The notes beneath the pieces were generated by a model, which saw only the letters and a list, made by a program, of their open reading frames with translations, had not been told where the DNA came from and ran no database searches. Of a stretch of 64,000 nucleotides of DNA, positions 16,483 to 24,175 are shown piece after piece. Source of the DNA: Bradyrhizobium sp. PSBB068. GTDB lineage: Bacteria > Pseudomonadota > Alphaproteobacteria > Rhizobiales > Xanthobacteraceae. The number at the start of each line of letters is the position of its first letter. Position 1 is the stretch's first letter. The translations under genes and the position numbers were made by a program. The stretch spans positions 1,984,001-2,048,000 of the forward strand of contig CP069300.1 of assembly GCA_016839165.1 (NCBI GenBank), given 5' to 3'.

Positions 16483-17538
16483 ATGGACCCCGCAACGATC
16501 GTCATCCTCGCCGCCCTGATCATCGGCCTGATCTATGGCTCGGTCGGGCTCGTCAGCGGCTTCTGCATGATGAGCGGGCTGCGCGGCTGGTGGGCCGAGG
16601 GCGACGGCCGGCTGGTGCGCACTTACGCGCTGGCGATGGGGATTGCGATCGCGGCCTCGCAACTGCTCGCGGCGGCGGGCCTCGTCGATCTCGGCAAGTC
16701 GATCTATCTGCAGCCCTCGTTCTCGGCGCCGGTCATCTTCCTCGGCGGGCTCTTGTTCGGCTACGGCATGGTGCTGTCGAACGGCTGCGGCTCGCGGGCC
16801 TTGGTTCTGCTCGGACGCGGCAATCTCCGTTCCTTCGTGGTCGTGATCGTGCTCGGCATCGTCGCCGAGATGACGCTGAAGGGCCTGATCGCGCCTGCGC
16901 GCATCGCGATGGTGCAGGCGTCGCAGGCCACGGTCTCAGCCAACTCGGTGCCGGCGCTGCTGGCAGGCAGCGGCCTCGGCGCGGTGCCGGCGCGAATGGT
17001 CGCGGCCGCGGTGCTGTCGGCCATCCTGATCATCTTCGCCTTTGCCCATGTCCCGTTCCGCAAGTCGCCGGGCCAGATCGCGGCCGGCCTGATCGTGGGC
17101 CTGCTGGTGGCGGGGGGCTGGTACGCGACCGGCTATCTCGGCGCCGATGATTTCAATCCGGTGCCGGTGACGTCGCTGACCTTCATCGCGCCGATCGCCG
17201 ACGCGCTGCAATACGTCATGCTGTCGACCGGCTCGACGCTCAATTTCGGCATCGTCACCGTGTTCGGCGTGTTCGCCGGCAGCCTGGTCACGGCGCTCGC
17301 CACCGGGCGTTTCAAGCTCGAAGGCTACCGCTCGCCGCAGCACATGCTGCGCTCGGCAGGTGGTGCCGTGCTAATGGGCGCGGGGGGCGTGATGGCGTTC
17401 GGCTGCTCGGTCGGGCAGGGGCTGACCGGCCTGTCGACGCTGTCGCTGTCGTCGTTCATCGCCATCGCCGGCATCATGCTCGGCACCGCCGCCGGCCTGC
17501 GCGGCGCGCTGCGGGTCAGGCCGCTTGCAACGGCCTGA
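16483..17538 (+). CDS. YeeE/YedE-family sulfur transporter
   Basis: 351 residues with about nine to ten membrane spans. The three conserved cysteine motifs of YeeE/YedE (TsuA-like) proteins are present: 'SGFCMMSGLRG' near 25-35, 'SNGCGSRALVLLGRGN' near 100-115, and 'AFGCSVGQGLTG' near 305-316. Characterised members take up thiosulfate through the cysteines. Inner membrane. It stands alone between two repeat-bearing gaps, with no TusA-like partner next to it, so its link to sulfur metabolism here is by family only. Confidence 0.85.
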   Translation: MDPATIVILAALIIGLIYGSVGLVSGFCMMSGLRGWWAEGDGRLVRTYALAMGIAIAASQLLAAAGLVDLGKSIYLQPSFSAPVIFLGGLLFGYGMVLSNGCGSRALVLLGRGNLRSFVVVIVLGIVAEMTLKGLIAPARIAMVQASQATVSANSVPALLAGSGLGAVPARMVAAAVLSAILIIFAFAHVPFRKSPGQIAAGLIVGLLVAGGWYATGYLGADDFNPVPVTSLTFIAPIADALQYVMLSTGSTLNFGIVTVFGVFAGSLVTALATGRFKLEGYRSPQHMLRSAGGAVLMGAGGVMAFGCSVGQGLTGLSTLSLSSFIAIAGIMLGTAAGLRGALRVRPLATA

Positions 17539-17563
17539 GGCTGAAAGAGCGATGATCTCCGCG

Positions 17564-17643
17564 CAAACGCGTTCTGCGTTTGTCGCGAGGGAAAACTGCT
17601 TCGACTTTTCCGGATCATGCTTTGGAGCATGATGAGATTAGGG
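17564..17643. repeat. Hairpin and repeated motif downstream of the transporter
   Basis: CAAACGC-gttct-GCGTTTG (17564-17582) is a 7-bp inverted repeat, followed by 'cggatcatgctttgga' and GCATGATGAGATTAGG, the latter identical to 16258-16273. This looks like a dispersed rhizobial intergenic element. The remaining 120 bases up to 17767 show no gene. Confidence 0.55.
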
Positions 17644-17767
17644 CGTATACGTATAAATCTCAATCGGGTACCCGCGTGCGGGATTGTGAGATTCCGGATT
17701 GCCGTCAAAAAGCTGACATTGAAGATGCCCGAGTGAATGTCCGCTAAGGGCCCAATACGCGACGTTA

Positions 17768-18790
17768 CTAAGATGCCGGTTGCGCCGCCGGCAGTTTCCA
17801 ACTTCCCTCAAGTATCTCTTTGCGTGGCCTGTATAGCCGCATCGTGAAATTCCAACCCTCGACGATCTGCAGACAGTTCGGCGTATCCTTGCCGCAGCCG
17901 CCGAACTGGATGGTGTAGACCCCGGCTCCATCCGCCTTGGTGGTCAGGTTGTTGAGAGAATATGCGCCGAATTCGTTCTTCTCGAAGAAGCCTTGGCCGT
18001 TGTAGACGCTAATGGACCAGAAGCCGTCCACCGGAACATCCTTGAGCGTCAGGCGATAGACCGTCTTGCCGTCGTTCTTCGGCGGGAAGACGCTTTGGTA
18101 GTCGGCGGCATAGCGCGGGTTGCCGCCCCAGCCGATGGCTGTGCCGATCAGATGGTCAATCGGATCGACCTCATCCTTCCGTCCGAAACGGTCGACCGTC
18201 CCGCCGAGCGACCCCAAGCTCTCGAGCGCGGCCCTGGCCTTGGTCTGCGACGTCAGGTCCCAATTCGGCACCTCGAACTTGCCGGCGCTTGCCTGCCGCA
18301 CCTCGATTGCGTCCTGCATAGCATTCGCGGCCTTCACGTCCTGCGGGTCCTCGGGATTGGCCAACGTGCGGACGATGACGTAGACGTAGCGAGTACCGAC
18401 CTTGTTCTTGTCGTAGGTGAAGGTGCCGGGGCCGTACACCACCTCGGTCGTGTAGTGATCCTGCGAGATCACCTGCATCGACATGAAACGCTTGCCGGCG
18501 TCCGGCAGCTTGATCGTGAGCGGGGCCGCATCGAGATCGAACACGCCATGCGAGTACAGGGTGTCGCGGTTCATCCGGACCACGTCCTGCTTGTCGATCG
18601 AGGCCATTTCGCGCCGGTGCGTGAGCTTGCCGAACGAAGCGTCGTCGACCGCGGCCTTCCGGAAGTAGAGGTCGCTCTCCGCGCGGACGAAGTTGTGGGC
18701 GTTGACCGCGGTGGGTTTGGCATCCTGAGCGATTGCCGCAGATGCGGACATCAGCATAAGGGCAAATACCAGACGGGCCGCCGATTTCAT
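17768..18790 (-). CDS. Exported DUF1254/DUF1214 protein
   Basis: About 340 residues with a signal peptide (MKSAARLVFALMLMSASAAIAQ). The DUF1254 part has 'NRDTLYSHGVFDLDAAPLTIKLPD' and 'RFMSMQVISQDHYTTEVVYGPG'; the DUF1214 part has 'PVDGFWSISVYNGQGFFEKNEFGAYSLNNL' and a C-terminal 'WNFTMRLYRPRKEILEGSW'. The family is periplasmic and of unknown function. The start at 18790 is preferred because GGGAG lies eight bases upstream; ATG 18794-18796 is too close to it. It follows the metallo-hydrolase gene by 12 bases, so the two are co-transcribed. Confidence 0.85.
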   Translation of the reverse strand: MKSAARLVFALMLMSASAAIAQDAKPTAVNAHNFVRAESDLYFRKAAVDDASFGKLTHRREMASIDKQDVVRMNRDTLYSHGVFDLDAAPLTIKLPDAGKRFMSMQVISQDHYTTEVVYGPGTFTYDKNKVGTRYVYVIVRTLANPEDPQDVKAANAMQDAIEVRQASAGKFEVPNWDLTSQTKARAALESLGSLGGTVDRFGRKDEVDPIDHLIGTAIGWGGNPRYAADYQSVFPPKNDGKTVYRLTLKDVPVDGFWSISVYNGQGFFEKNEFGAYSLNNLTTKADGAGVYTIQFGGCGKDTPNCLQIVEGWNFTMRLYRPRKEILEGSWKLPAAQPAS

Positions 18791-18802
18791 CGCCATAACT
18801 CC

Positions 18803-19759
18803 CTACTTCGCGGCTGCCTTGGGGGCGCCCAGCTCCTCGTCGACCTCGTCCTCGAACGCGCGCTTCTTCCCTGCGACAAAGCGCCTGTAGCCCTCCGGGT
18901 CGATCCAGGCCTTCACGCCCTCGGTCTCCGCCCGCTTCCGCTTGCCTTCGAGGTCGTAATACTCGTTGTGCTGAGCGAGCCATATGTCCGGCTTGATCAT
19001 CTCGAGCGCGTGGTGGGTGTTGCGGTAGTCGTCCTCGATGCCGGGGTACGAAGGGTCCTTCGCCACGCGGTAGCCGGGGTTGAACCCGGCGCCGTCGGGG
19101 AAGGCCACGATATAGGCCTTGCCGTCGACGACCAGGTTGGCGATCCAGGTGGTCGCTCCCCGCGTGTGGCCCGGCGTGTGATAGGCAGTAAGCAGGACGT
19201 CGCCCATCCTGATCTGGTCGCCATCGCGCAGCACCCGATCGACCTTCACGCCTTCGTAGGCGAAGTCGTTCGCGTACTTGAAATCGTCCTTGTCGCCGCT
19301 CTCCATCGCCGCGACATCGTCCTTCATGACGGCCAACTGCGCCCCCGTCAGCTTCTTCATGAAGGCGAAGGCGCCCGCATGATCGATGTGTGCGTGGCCG
19401 TTGATCATCAACTTGATATCTTCGGGCTTGAATCCGAGCTTCCGGATCGAGTCCACGATCATCGGACCGGAGGACGGCATTCCAGTGTTCATCAGGACGT
19501 GGCCCTCGGATGTGGTGAACAGGAAAACCCCCAACCCCTTTGTGCCCACGAAGTAGATCGGCCCGACGATCCTGACGGGTTCGGCCGGCTCTTCCCACTT
19601 CAGCACCTTTTTTGCCAAAGAGATGAAGAGATTATTGTCGTTCGCAAGTTGCTCCTTCGTTGGCAGATTACTAGGAGGAAGCGTTTGTGCCATTGCATGC
19701 GCTGGTGCGAGAACGGCAGTAGCGATCAGAATTGCACCAATTCGAATTGGCGAAGCCAT
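18803..19759 (-). CDS. Secreted subclass B3-like metallo-beta-lactamase-fold hydrolase
   Basis: About 318 residues with a signal peptide ending near 'AHAMAQ'. Zinc ligands of the MBL fold are visible: 'INGHAHIDHAGAF' (HxHxDH), 'TPGHTRGATTW' (the third His) and 'LAQHNEYYDLEGKRK' (the His that stands in for His263 in subclass B3). The order resembles BJP-1-like B3 enzymes of Bradyrhizobium, which hydrolyse beta-lactams, but lactonase or other activity is possible. The ATG at 19759 has GGAG seven bases upstream; the ATG at 19783 lacks one. It is upstream partner of the DUF1254 gene. Confidence 0.8.
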   Translation of the reverse strand: MASPIRIGAILIATAVLAPAHAMAQTLPPSNLPTKEQLANDNNLFISLAKKVLKWEEPAEPVRIVGPIYFVGTKGLGVFLFTTSEGHVLMNTGMPSSGPMIVDSIRKLGFKPEDIKLMINGHAHIDHAGAFAFMKKLTGAQLAVMKDDVAAMESGDKDDFKYANDFAYEGVKVDRVLRDGDQIRMGDVLLTAYHTPGHTRGATTWIANLVVDGKAYIVAFPDGAGFNPGYRVAKDPSYPGIEDDYRNTHHALEMIKPDIWLAQHNEYYDLEGKRKRAETEGVKAWIDPEGYRRFVAGKKRAFEDEVDEELGAPKAAAK

Positions 19760-20003
19760 TTTCAACTCCACGGAATTGGTCATCTAGTTGGTTAAGCATA
19801 AGCTGAAAAATAGCCAATGGAAGGTGCTGTGGAAACTGTAGCGGTAGAAACCCGCTGATCGTTTGTCGGCTCAGGGGCCACAAGCGGCGGTCGAGGGAAG
19901 CAGGACCCCGCGTCCGATCCACCCGCATAGCCGACATCGCAATAGCCTCAGCCTTGTTCGGCCTGGAGTAGGTAGCAGACGCCGCGCGCCCACCGAGGAT
20001 GCC

Positions 20004-20249
20004 TTACTCTGGAGCGATCCTGTAAACATCGCCGGGTTCAAGGTTGAGTTCCTCGAACATCCTTTGCTGCTTTTCCGTGAGAACAGCTGGTACAACTTCC
20101 GCCGTCCAGCCTTCGGGAACAGCCGCAAGGACCAGCGTCAGGGCCTGATTTGGCTTGGCCAAGGCTAACCACATCTGCCTCGTCGGCCGCGGCGCGTCGT
20201 CTGAGGTCACCTCAACGAGAGTGAACGAATTGCCGAAAGACTCTGCCAT
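20004..20249 (-). CDS. Hypothetical protein
   Basis: 81 residues from ATG 20249, or 102 from 20312; no clear ribosome site for either. The sequence is compositionally protein-like ('FTLVEVTSDDAPRPTRQMWLALAKPNQALTLVLAAVPEGW', then 'LTEKQQRMFEELNLEPGDVYRI') with an acidic C-terminus and no signal peptide or membrane segment. I do not recognise a family. It lies in the accessory strip between 19.8 and 23.2 kb, with no operon partner. Confidence 0.6.
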   Translation of the reverse strand: MAESFGNSFTLVEVTSDDAPRPTRQMWLALAKPNQALTLVLAAVPEGWTAEVVPAVLTEKQQRMFEELNLEPGDVYRIAPE

Positions 20250-20626
20250 CACCGGCCAATGCTGCAGCGCGTCGCTAGTTGCTAGTTCGGGGCGGTGGGA
20301 CGGGCCCGCCAATCAACCTGTAGGTTGGAACCCAAGCGGCGTTCCACGATTCTATCGTCGCGCCGCAAACCGAGCATTCGAAGCTGCCGACCCAGGGCCA
20401 TCGCCTCGGTTCGGCTATAGACCGCGCCACATCGACAGGATCGGTTATAAGAATCGAGCATGCCAATTTATGCGCCCAAAAGGCGAAGCAGCCACTGCGA
20501 AAATCGAACTAGGCCGCTGAGGCTGGAATAGCCTGTAACCGACGTGTGGGGTGTCCGCCTTGCTCCCAATTCGGCATGTGGTTACGCTCCACAGTGAGCT
20601 CAATTCGGTGCTGGCAAAGACTTCAT
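20250..20626. other. Gap with one doubtful small reading frame
   Basis: No convincing gene. One minus-strand frame, 20275-20466, encodes 63 residues ending 'FECSVCGATIESWNAAWVPTYRLIGG', which looks like a Cys-x2-Cys zinc-knuckle tail and may be a small gene or a fragment of one, but its ATG at 20466 has no ribosome site. Nothing else was seen. Confidence 0.35.
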
Positions 20627-20869
20627 ATGCTAACGAAGACCCGCGAGTACATTGATTTTTGGATCGAGAATAGCGTTCACGCTGCGGAAGAATACGGGAC
20701 ACCAGGCGCTTCCCAAAGCGTGGACGTACTGGTTGAGCGGCTCGTTGATGGCGCCAAGAATCAAAACATCACGCGAGAGGCCATCGAGAAGAAGGTTGGT
20801 GATCTAGAACAGTACATTGAGGGAAAGCTCGCGGCTGCCAACCGGATCGAGCGGGATCGCCGCAAATAA
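20627..20869 (+). CDS. Small DUF768-like hypothetical protein
   Basis: 80 residues: 'TREYIDFWIENSVHAAEEYGTPGASQSVDVLVERLVDGAKNQNITREAIEKKVGDLEQYIEGKLAAAN', ending in a basic tail. The layout 'W(I)xxNV...(V)xxLxxrLxxdAxxxgIxxxxIexxxGdl' resembles the DUF768 family of rhizobial small proteins, a match by eye only. The ATG at 20627 is the first giving this homologous-looking N-terminus; a longer reading from 20546 is Cys-rich and unlike the rest. Cytoplasmic, function unknown. Confidence 0.65.
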   Translation: MLTKTREYIDFWIENSVHAAEEYGTPGASQSVDVLVERLVDGAKNQNITREAIEKKVGDLEQYIEGKLAAANRIERDRRK

Positions 20870-21010
20870 CATCGACTTGCACCTGAGCTCCAGCCACGAA
20901 GTCTCTTCTGTCTTAGCTCCGATCACGAAGGCACTGCGGGAATAGCCATGGCAATGCGAGAGGAAATAAAGCGAGTGCCGCAACACCAGGTATGTCGCAA
21001 CAGCTCTACT

Positions 21011-21027
21011 CAACACTGCTAGTGTTG
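21011..21027. repeat. 7-bp inverted repeat
   Basis: CAACACT-gct-AGTGTTG downstream of the DUF768-like gene. No T tract follows on the plus strand, so it is only a weak terminator or operator candidate. The flanking 250 bases have no gene. Confidence 0.3.
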
Positions 21028-21123
21028 GGCGAGTCTCTCGAGAAGAAAGCCGACAGACAAATGGCAGATGAACGCTGATCGCTTAAGGGGAAAGAACATC
21101 CCGGAATAAGACTTTAAAACGCC

Positions 21124-21309
21124 TCACCGGCCGGCCTTGCCCCCGACCTCTCGCGCTATCCGCTCCGCTCTGAGACGTCTGTGGTTTTCTTGGAACTCTG
21201 GATCGGCCTGACTGTCTGCAATCCTTTGCCGCGCACCGTTTGGGTTTTGCGCCTTGCGGTCCGCCTCGTCGGCTACCTGCTGCTGGGCGGAGCGTTTCCG
21301 TTCGGTCAT
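21124..21309 (-). CDS. Small basic hypothetical protein
   Basis: 61 residues, strongly charged and helical: 'RKRSAQQQVADEADRKAQNPNGARQRIADSQADPEFQENHRRLRAERIARE'. The ATG at 21309 has AGGA eight bases upstream, which favours it over 21330. I recall similar small 'NGARQR...FQxNxxRLxAERxARE' proteins in Bradyrhizobium genomes, with no function assigned. No membrane segment. Base composition of the surrounding strip is more AT-rich than the metabolic genes nearby. Confidence 0.6.
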   Translation of the reverse strand: MTERKRSAQQQVADEADRKAQNPNGARQRIADSQADPEFQENHRRLRAERIAREVGGKAGR

Positions 21310-21382
21310 TGCTCGATTCCTTGCACTCATCGATCAGGGCCGTATCGCCCTGCGAAGATATTTGGAGGAAGGAGTCATCAAG

Positions 21383-21568
21383 TCACTTCGCGTAACCTTG
21401 GGATCGGAGCCACGCGATCCGACGCTCTCCATTCATCCAATCGTCAATTTCCGTCTTGCTTGTGAAACCCTTGATTTCTCGGGGTTCTGCGCCTGCGTAC
21501 TCGGCGATGATAGCCCAGTCGCCTTCAGAGTTACGGACTGGTTTGAAACTCACTTTTACCTTTGCCAT
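21383..21568 (-). CDS. Small hypothetical protein
   Basis: 61 residues: MAKVKVSFKPVRN, then 'GDWAIIAEYAGAEPREIKGFTSKTEIDDWMNGERRIAWLRSQGYAK'. The pattern of an alternating strand followed by a helix with 'IDDWM' resembles short DUF2188-like or domain-of-unknown-function proteins common in rhizobia. It is in the same direction as the 21124-21309 gene, 73 bases upstream of it, so the two may be co-transcribed. Function unknown. Confidence 0.6.
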   Translation of the reverse strand: MAKVKVSFKPVRNSEGDWAIIAEYAGAEPREIKGFTSKTEIDDWMNGERRIAWLRSQGYAK

Positions 21569-21936
21569 GCCGAACTATGCAGCAAAGTGCGCAAAAAGTG
21601 AAGCTCGCGGAAGCATTTGGAGCCGCCGGCCCGACCGACGCTTTGTCCTTTTGCTGTGCAGAGGAGGAGCCGCCATATTTCCGGGCACCAAGGTCCATCA
21701 ATTACCATGTTCGGAGCAAACCACCACTCTTGTGAAAAGCGCTATTGGATTTCTTATTGTACTCTCTCAACCGTTGGTGTAGTCTCTCAAGCATCGATAC
21801 TGGCCGAACAACTGTTCCGCTTTCGCCTCAGTTCCTGACGGCGCGCACGTTTCAGACATTCTCCAACATCGACGAACTCGGACACTGGCCGCAACTCTGC
21901 GCGTCAGATCCTGCGCGTATACGAAAGGACGACCTG
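21569..21936. other. Leader region of the cold-shock gene, no gene seen
   Basis: 368 bases without a convincing reading frame. The part nearest the cold-shock gene probably contains its promoter and 5' leader, since cold-shock mRNAs usually have long leaders. A loosely repeated 'CTCTCAA' occurs near 21764 and 21785. No confident promoter was identified. Confidence 0.35.
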
Positions 21937-22149
21937 ATGAACACAGGTACAGTGAAGTGGTTTAACAGCCAAAAAGGCTTCGGCTTTATTCAGCCGTCAA
22001 ACGGCAGCAGCGACGTTTTTGTTCACATCAGCGCGGTCGAACGCGCCGGCATGGGCACTCTCAGCGAAGGTCAGACGGTGTCTTATGACGTCGTCGCAGA
22101 CCGTCGTACGGGCAAGTCCGCCGCTGACAATCTTCGTGCTGCTGCTTAA
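21937..22149 (+). CDS. cspA: Cold-shock domain protein
   Basis: 70 residues, the size of CspA-type proteins. RNP1-like 'KGFGFIQ' and RNP2-like '[13 protein letters not shown]' with the N-terminal 'GTVKWFNSQ' define a cold-shock domain that binds single-stranded nucleic acid and melts RNA structure. GAAAGGACG precedes the ATG at 21937; an in-frame extension to 21745 has no family resemblance. A strong terminator follows. The paralogue cannot be told, so the symbol is generic. Confidence 0.93.
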   Translation: MNTGTVKWFNSQKGFGFIQPSNGSSDVFVHISAVERAGMGTLSEGQTVSYDVVADRRTGKSAADNLRAAA

Positions 22150-22210
22150 GTAAGAGTACGACAGACCTGTCGCTCTCGCCACGGATGTACTGGCAGAGCT
22201 TGTGGTCATG

Positions 22211-22243
22211 CCCCGTTCCCAAATCTTTGGGGGCGGGGTTTTT
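22211..22243 (+). terminator. Rho-independent terminator after cold-shock gene
   Basis: CCCCGTTCCCAAA (22211-22223) pairs with TTTGGGGGCGGGG (22226-22238) over 13 positions, including two G-U pairs, and is followed by TTTTT. It lies 61 bases after the cspA stop. Confidence 0.9.
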
Positions 22244-22647
22244 GATGGAATCCAGTCAAAGCAATACCCAAGTAAGCTCGTCGGTGGCTTCCCGTCAAAA
22301 TCATTGCGCGTAGTTGCCGAGAGAAGAGCCGACAATTTGGCCTGAACTGCAATCGTCAAGCCAACCTAAGCATGACGTTAATACTAGCGGCAGCCTCAGA
22401 TCGCTGGACCGCTGACACGTAGTTTCGATCCCTGGCGAAAGACAGCAAAGACTGTTCGAAGAGCTGAACCACGAGCGATGCATGCAGACTGCGGAGTTAC
22501 CTCCGCTGCCAGGGATGCCTTTCCTGTTTATTTCGCTGCCTCGCCCAATGCGACCTTTCCAAACTCTTCAAGAACCCTTTCGAGAGTGGATTGGGCGGCC
22601 GTGCAATTCGACAGACGTGGTAAGTTAAGAGCAAAGCAGGAGATCAA
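22244..22647. other. Gene-poor stretch
   Basis: About 400 bases between the cold-shock terminator and the next small gene. No reading frame shows family resemblance, a ribosome site and sensible composition together. A 46-codon minus-strand frame ending near 22530 was considered and rejected. Confidence 0.4.
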
Positions 22648-22887
22648 ATGAGCATTGTAAAGCGGCATCTGGCCGAGCAGGAAGAGCGGCTGGTCTTAGT
22701 CGAGGAAATCTGCATCGATATAGGAGCACTCGTCTTGGATACCGCTACCGACGAAGTCTACTTTTCTGCAGATGAAGAGGCTTACAGGAACGCCTACGTC
22801 GCTGTGTTTCAAGCGTGGGCGAAGGGTACCATCAAGGGCACCGCTGAACAGATATTCGACGCTACAAAATCTATACTCGAGGATTAG
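22648..22887 (+). CDS. Small acidic hypothetical protein
   Basis: 79 residues, acidic: 'AEQEERLVLVEEICIDIGALVLDTATDEVYFSADEEAYRNAYVAVFQAWAKGTIKGTAEQIFDATKSILED'. GCAGGAG lies just before the ATG. No family recognised, no membrane segment. It is likely expressed given the good ribosome site, but its function cannot be stated. It is followed by the frameshifted small gene at 22994. Confidence 0.65.
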   Translation: MSIVKRHLAEQEERLVLVEEICIDIGALVLDTATDEVYFSADEEAYRNAYVAVFQAWAKGTIKGTAEQIFDATKSILED

Positions 22888-22993
22888 CGAACCCGCCAAG
22901 GCAAAAATGGTCCGCACGTGAGCGCGTCAGGCTCCGGAAGCAAGGGGGTGCATTCCAGCCCCGTTGGAGCAGCAGAAACCGTGAGGTAAACAC

Positions 22994-23187
22994 ATGTCCT
23001 ATGCGTATAAGCTCAATGAAGACGTTCGCCACCAACCGCAGGGCGACAAGGACGTACGGGAACTGAACCGCCTGCGAATTACACCATCGTACAGCAAATG
23101 CCCGTCGAATCCGACGGACGGGTAAGGTACCGCATTAAGTGTAAGTCCGAGGTCAAACCGTCTCAACTTAACTTCGTCCTGCTCTAG
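22994..23187 (+). pseudogene. Frameshifted small conserved protein
   Basis: From ATG 22994 (GAGG upstream) the frame reads MSYAYKLNEDVRHQPQGDKDVRELNRLR and then goes to stop at about 23125. Shifting frame at about 23073-23078 continues as 'NYTIVQQMPVESDGRVRYRIKCKSE' to a TAG at 23185-23187. The two halves together resemble a small rhizobial protein with the 'MPVESDGRxRYRIKxKSE' motif, so one base appears to be missing. The C-terminus also runs into the stop of the convergent EamA gene. Either a degraded gene or a sequencing error. Confidence 0.55.
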
Positions 23188-24083
23188 GCCCGCGCCGGCG
23201 CATCCGCGAGCGAGCTCAGCGCGATGCCGCCGACGATCAGGGCCGCGGCGATCGCCAGCGAGAGATCGATCGGTTCGCCGAGCAGCAGCGCCGCGGTCAG
23301 GATACCGACGATCGGGGTCCCCGTCGTGCCGAGCGAGGTGGTCAGCGCCGGCAGGCTCTTGTTGACGACAGACATCGCCCAATAGGCCAGCGCCGTGCCG
23401 ATGAAGCCGGAATAGAGGAACAGCAGCACGAGGTGCGGCGACCATGTCACCGTGGGCACGCCCTCGGTGACCAGCGCCGTGATGGTCAGCACCAGCGTTG
23501 CGACCAGCACCTGCCACAGCAGGAGCTGCAACGGCGTCGCGATCCAGCGGTGCGACCGGATATAGATGATGTTGGCGGCCCAGCAGATCGCGGCGAGGAT
23601 GATCATGCCGGCGCCGGCGATCACGTGCAGATTGCTCCAGTCCAAGGATGCCGGGTTGAGGATGACGCAGAGCCCGGCGAGCCCCGACGCGACGCCGACG
23701 AGTTTCAGTGCGCCGAGCCGCTCGGTTCGCGCGGCGCCGGCGGCGAGCGCGACCCAGAGCGGCGTGGTGTAGCCCAGCACGATGCCCTTGCTGGCCGGCA
23801 GATAGCGCAGGCCGGCGGCGACGAGCGTCGAGAAGAACGTCATGTGCAGCAGCGCCACGCTGAGCACGACCGGCACATCGGCGATCCGCGGAATGATCAG
23901 ATTGCCGCTGGCGCGCAGGATCACCAGCAGCGCGACCAGGGCGACCCAGCTGCGGATCGATGCAGTCCACAGCGGCGGCACCGCCTCGACCAGCGATTTC
24001 GTCACCGACCAGTTGATGCCCCACGCCAGCACCACGACGATGAACAGGGCGGCGGCCTTGGCAGGGGAGAGTGACTGGTCCAC
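23184..24083 (-). CDS. EamA/DMT-family transporter
   Basis: 299 residues with ten predicted membrane helices in two EamA repeats ('AALFIVVVLAWGINWSVTKSLV' at the start; 'ICWAANIIYIRSHRW' opening the second repeat). Such proteins usually export amino acids or metabolites. The start is GTG 24083, with AAGGA eight bases upstream; a longer reading would run into the operator region and the regulator. It is divergent from the MocR-family gene, a common layout in which the regulator controls the exporter in response to an amino-acid-like or pyridoxal-linked ligand. Confidence 0.85.
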   Translation of the reverse strand: MDQSLSPAKAAALFIVVVLAWGINWSVTKSLVEAVPPLWTASIRSWVALVALLVILRASGNLIIPRIADVPVVLSVALLHMTFFSTLVAAGLRYLPASKGIVLGYTTPLWVALAAGAARTERLGALKLVGVASGLAGLCVILNPASLDWSNLHVIAGAGMIILAAICWAANIIYIRSHRWIATPLQLLLWQVLVATLVLTITALVTEGVPTVTWSPHLVLLFLYSGFIGTALAYWAMSVVNKSLPALTTSLGTTGTPIVGILTAALLLGEPIDLSLAIAAALIVGGIALSSLADAPARA

Positions 24084-24126
24084 GACAGAATCCTTGCGGG
24101 CGATACCCCCTGTGAATAGGATCAGG

Positions 24127-24175
24127 CTGGCTCTCTCGAAAGAGCCAGATTGGATAGAACCAAGGAGCCAGATTG
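24127..24175. promoter_or_regulatory. MocR operator candidate: GAGCCAGATTG direct repeats
   Basis: GAGCCAGATTG occurs exactly at 24142-24152 and 24165-24175 (23-base period). An inverted AGAGCCAG half (CTGGCTCT, 24127-24134) faces the first copy across six bases. Known MocR regulators bind direct repeats, so this divergent intergenic array is a good autoregulatory/exporter operator. The second copy covers the TTG start of the regulator. Confidence 0.6.

Noticed and set aside
22301..22660. Minus-strand 46-codon frame ending '...LERVLEEFGKVALGEAAK' near 22530
   Set aside because: No ribosome site, overlaps the start of a better-supported plus-strand gene, and the helical look can arise by chance in this composition.
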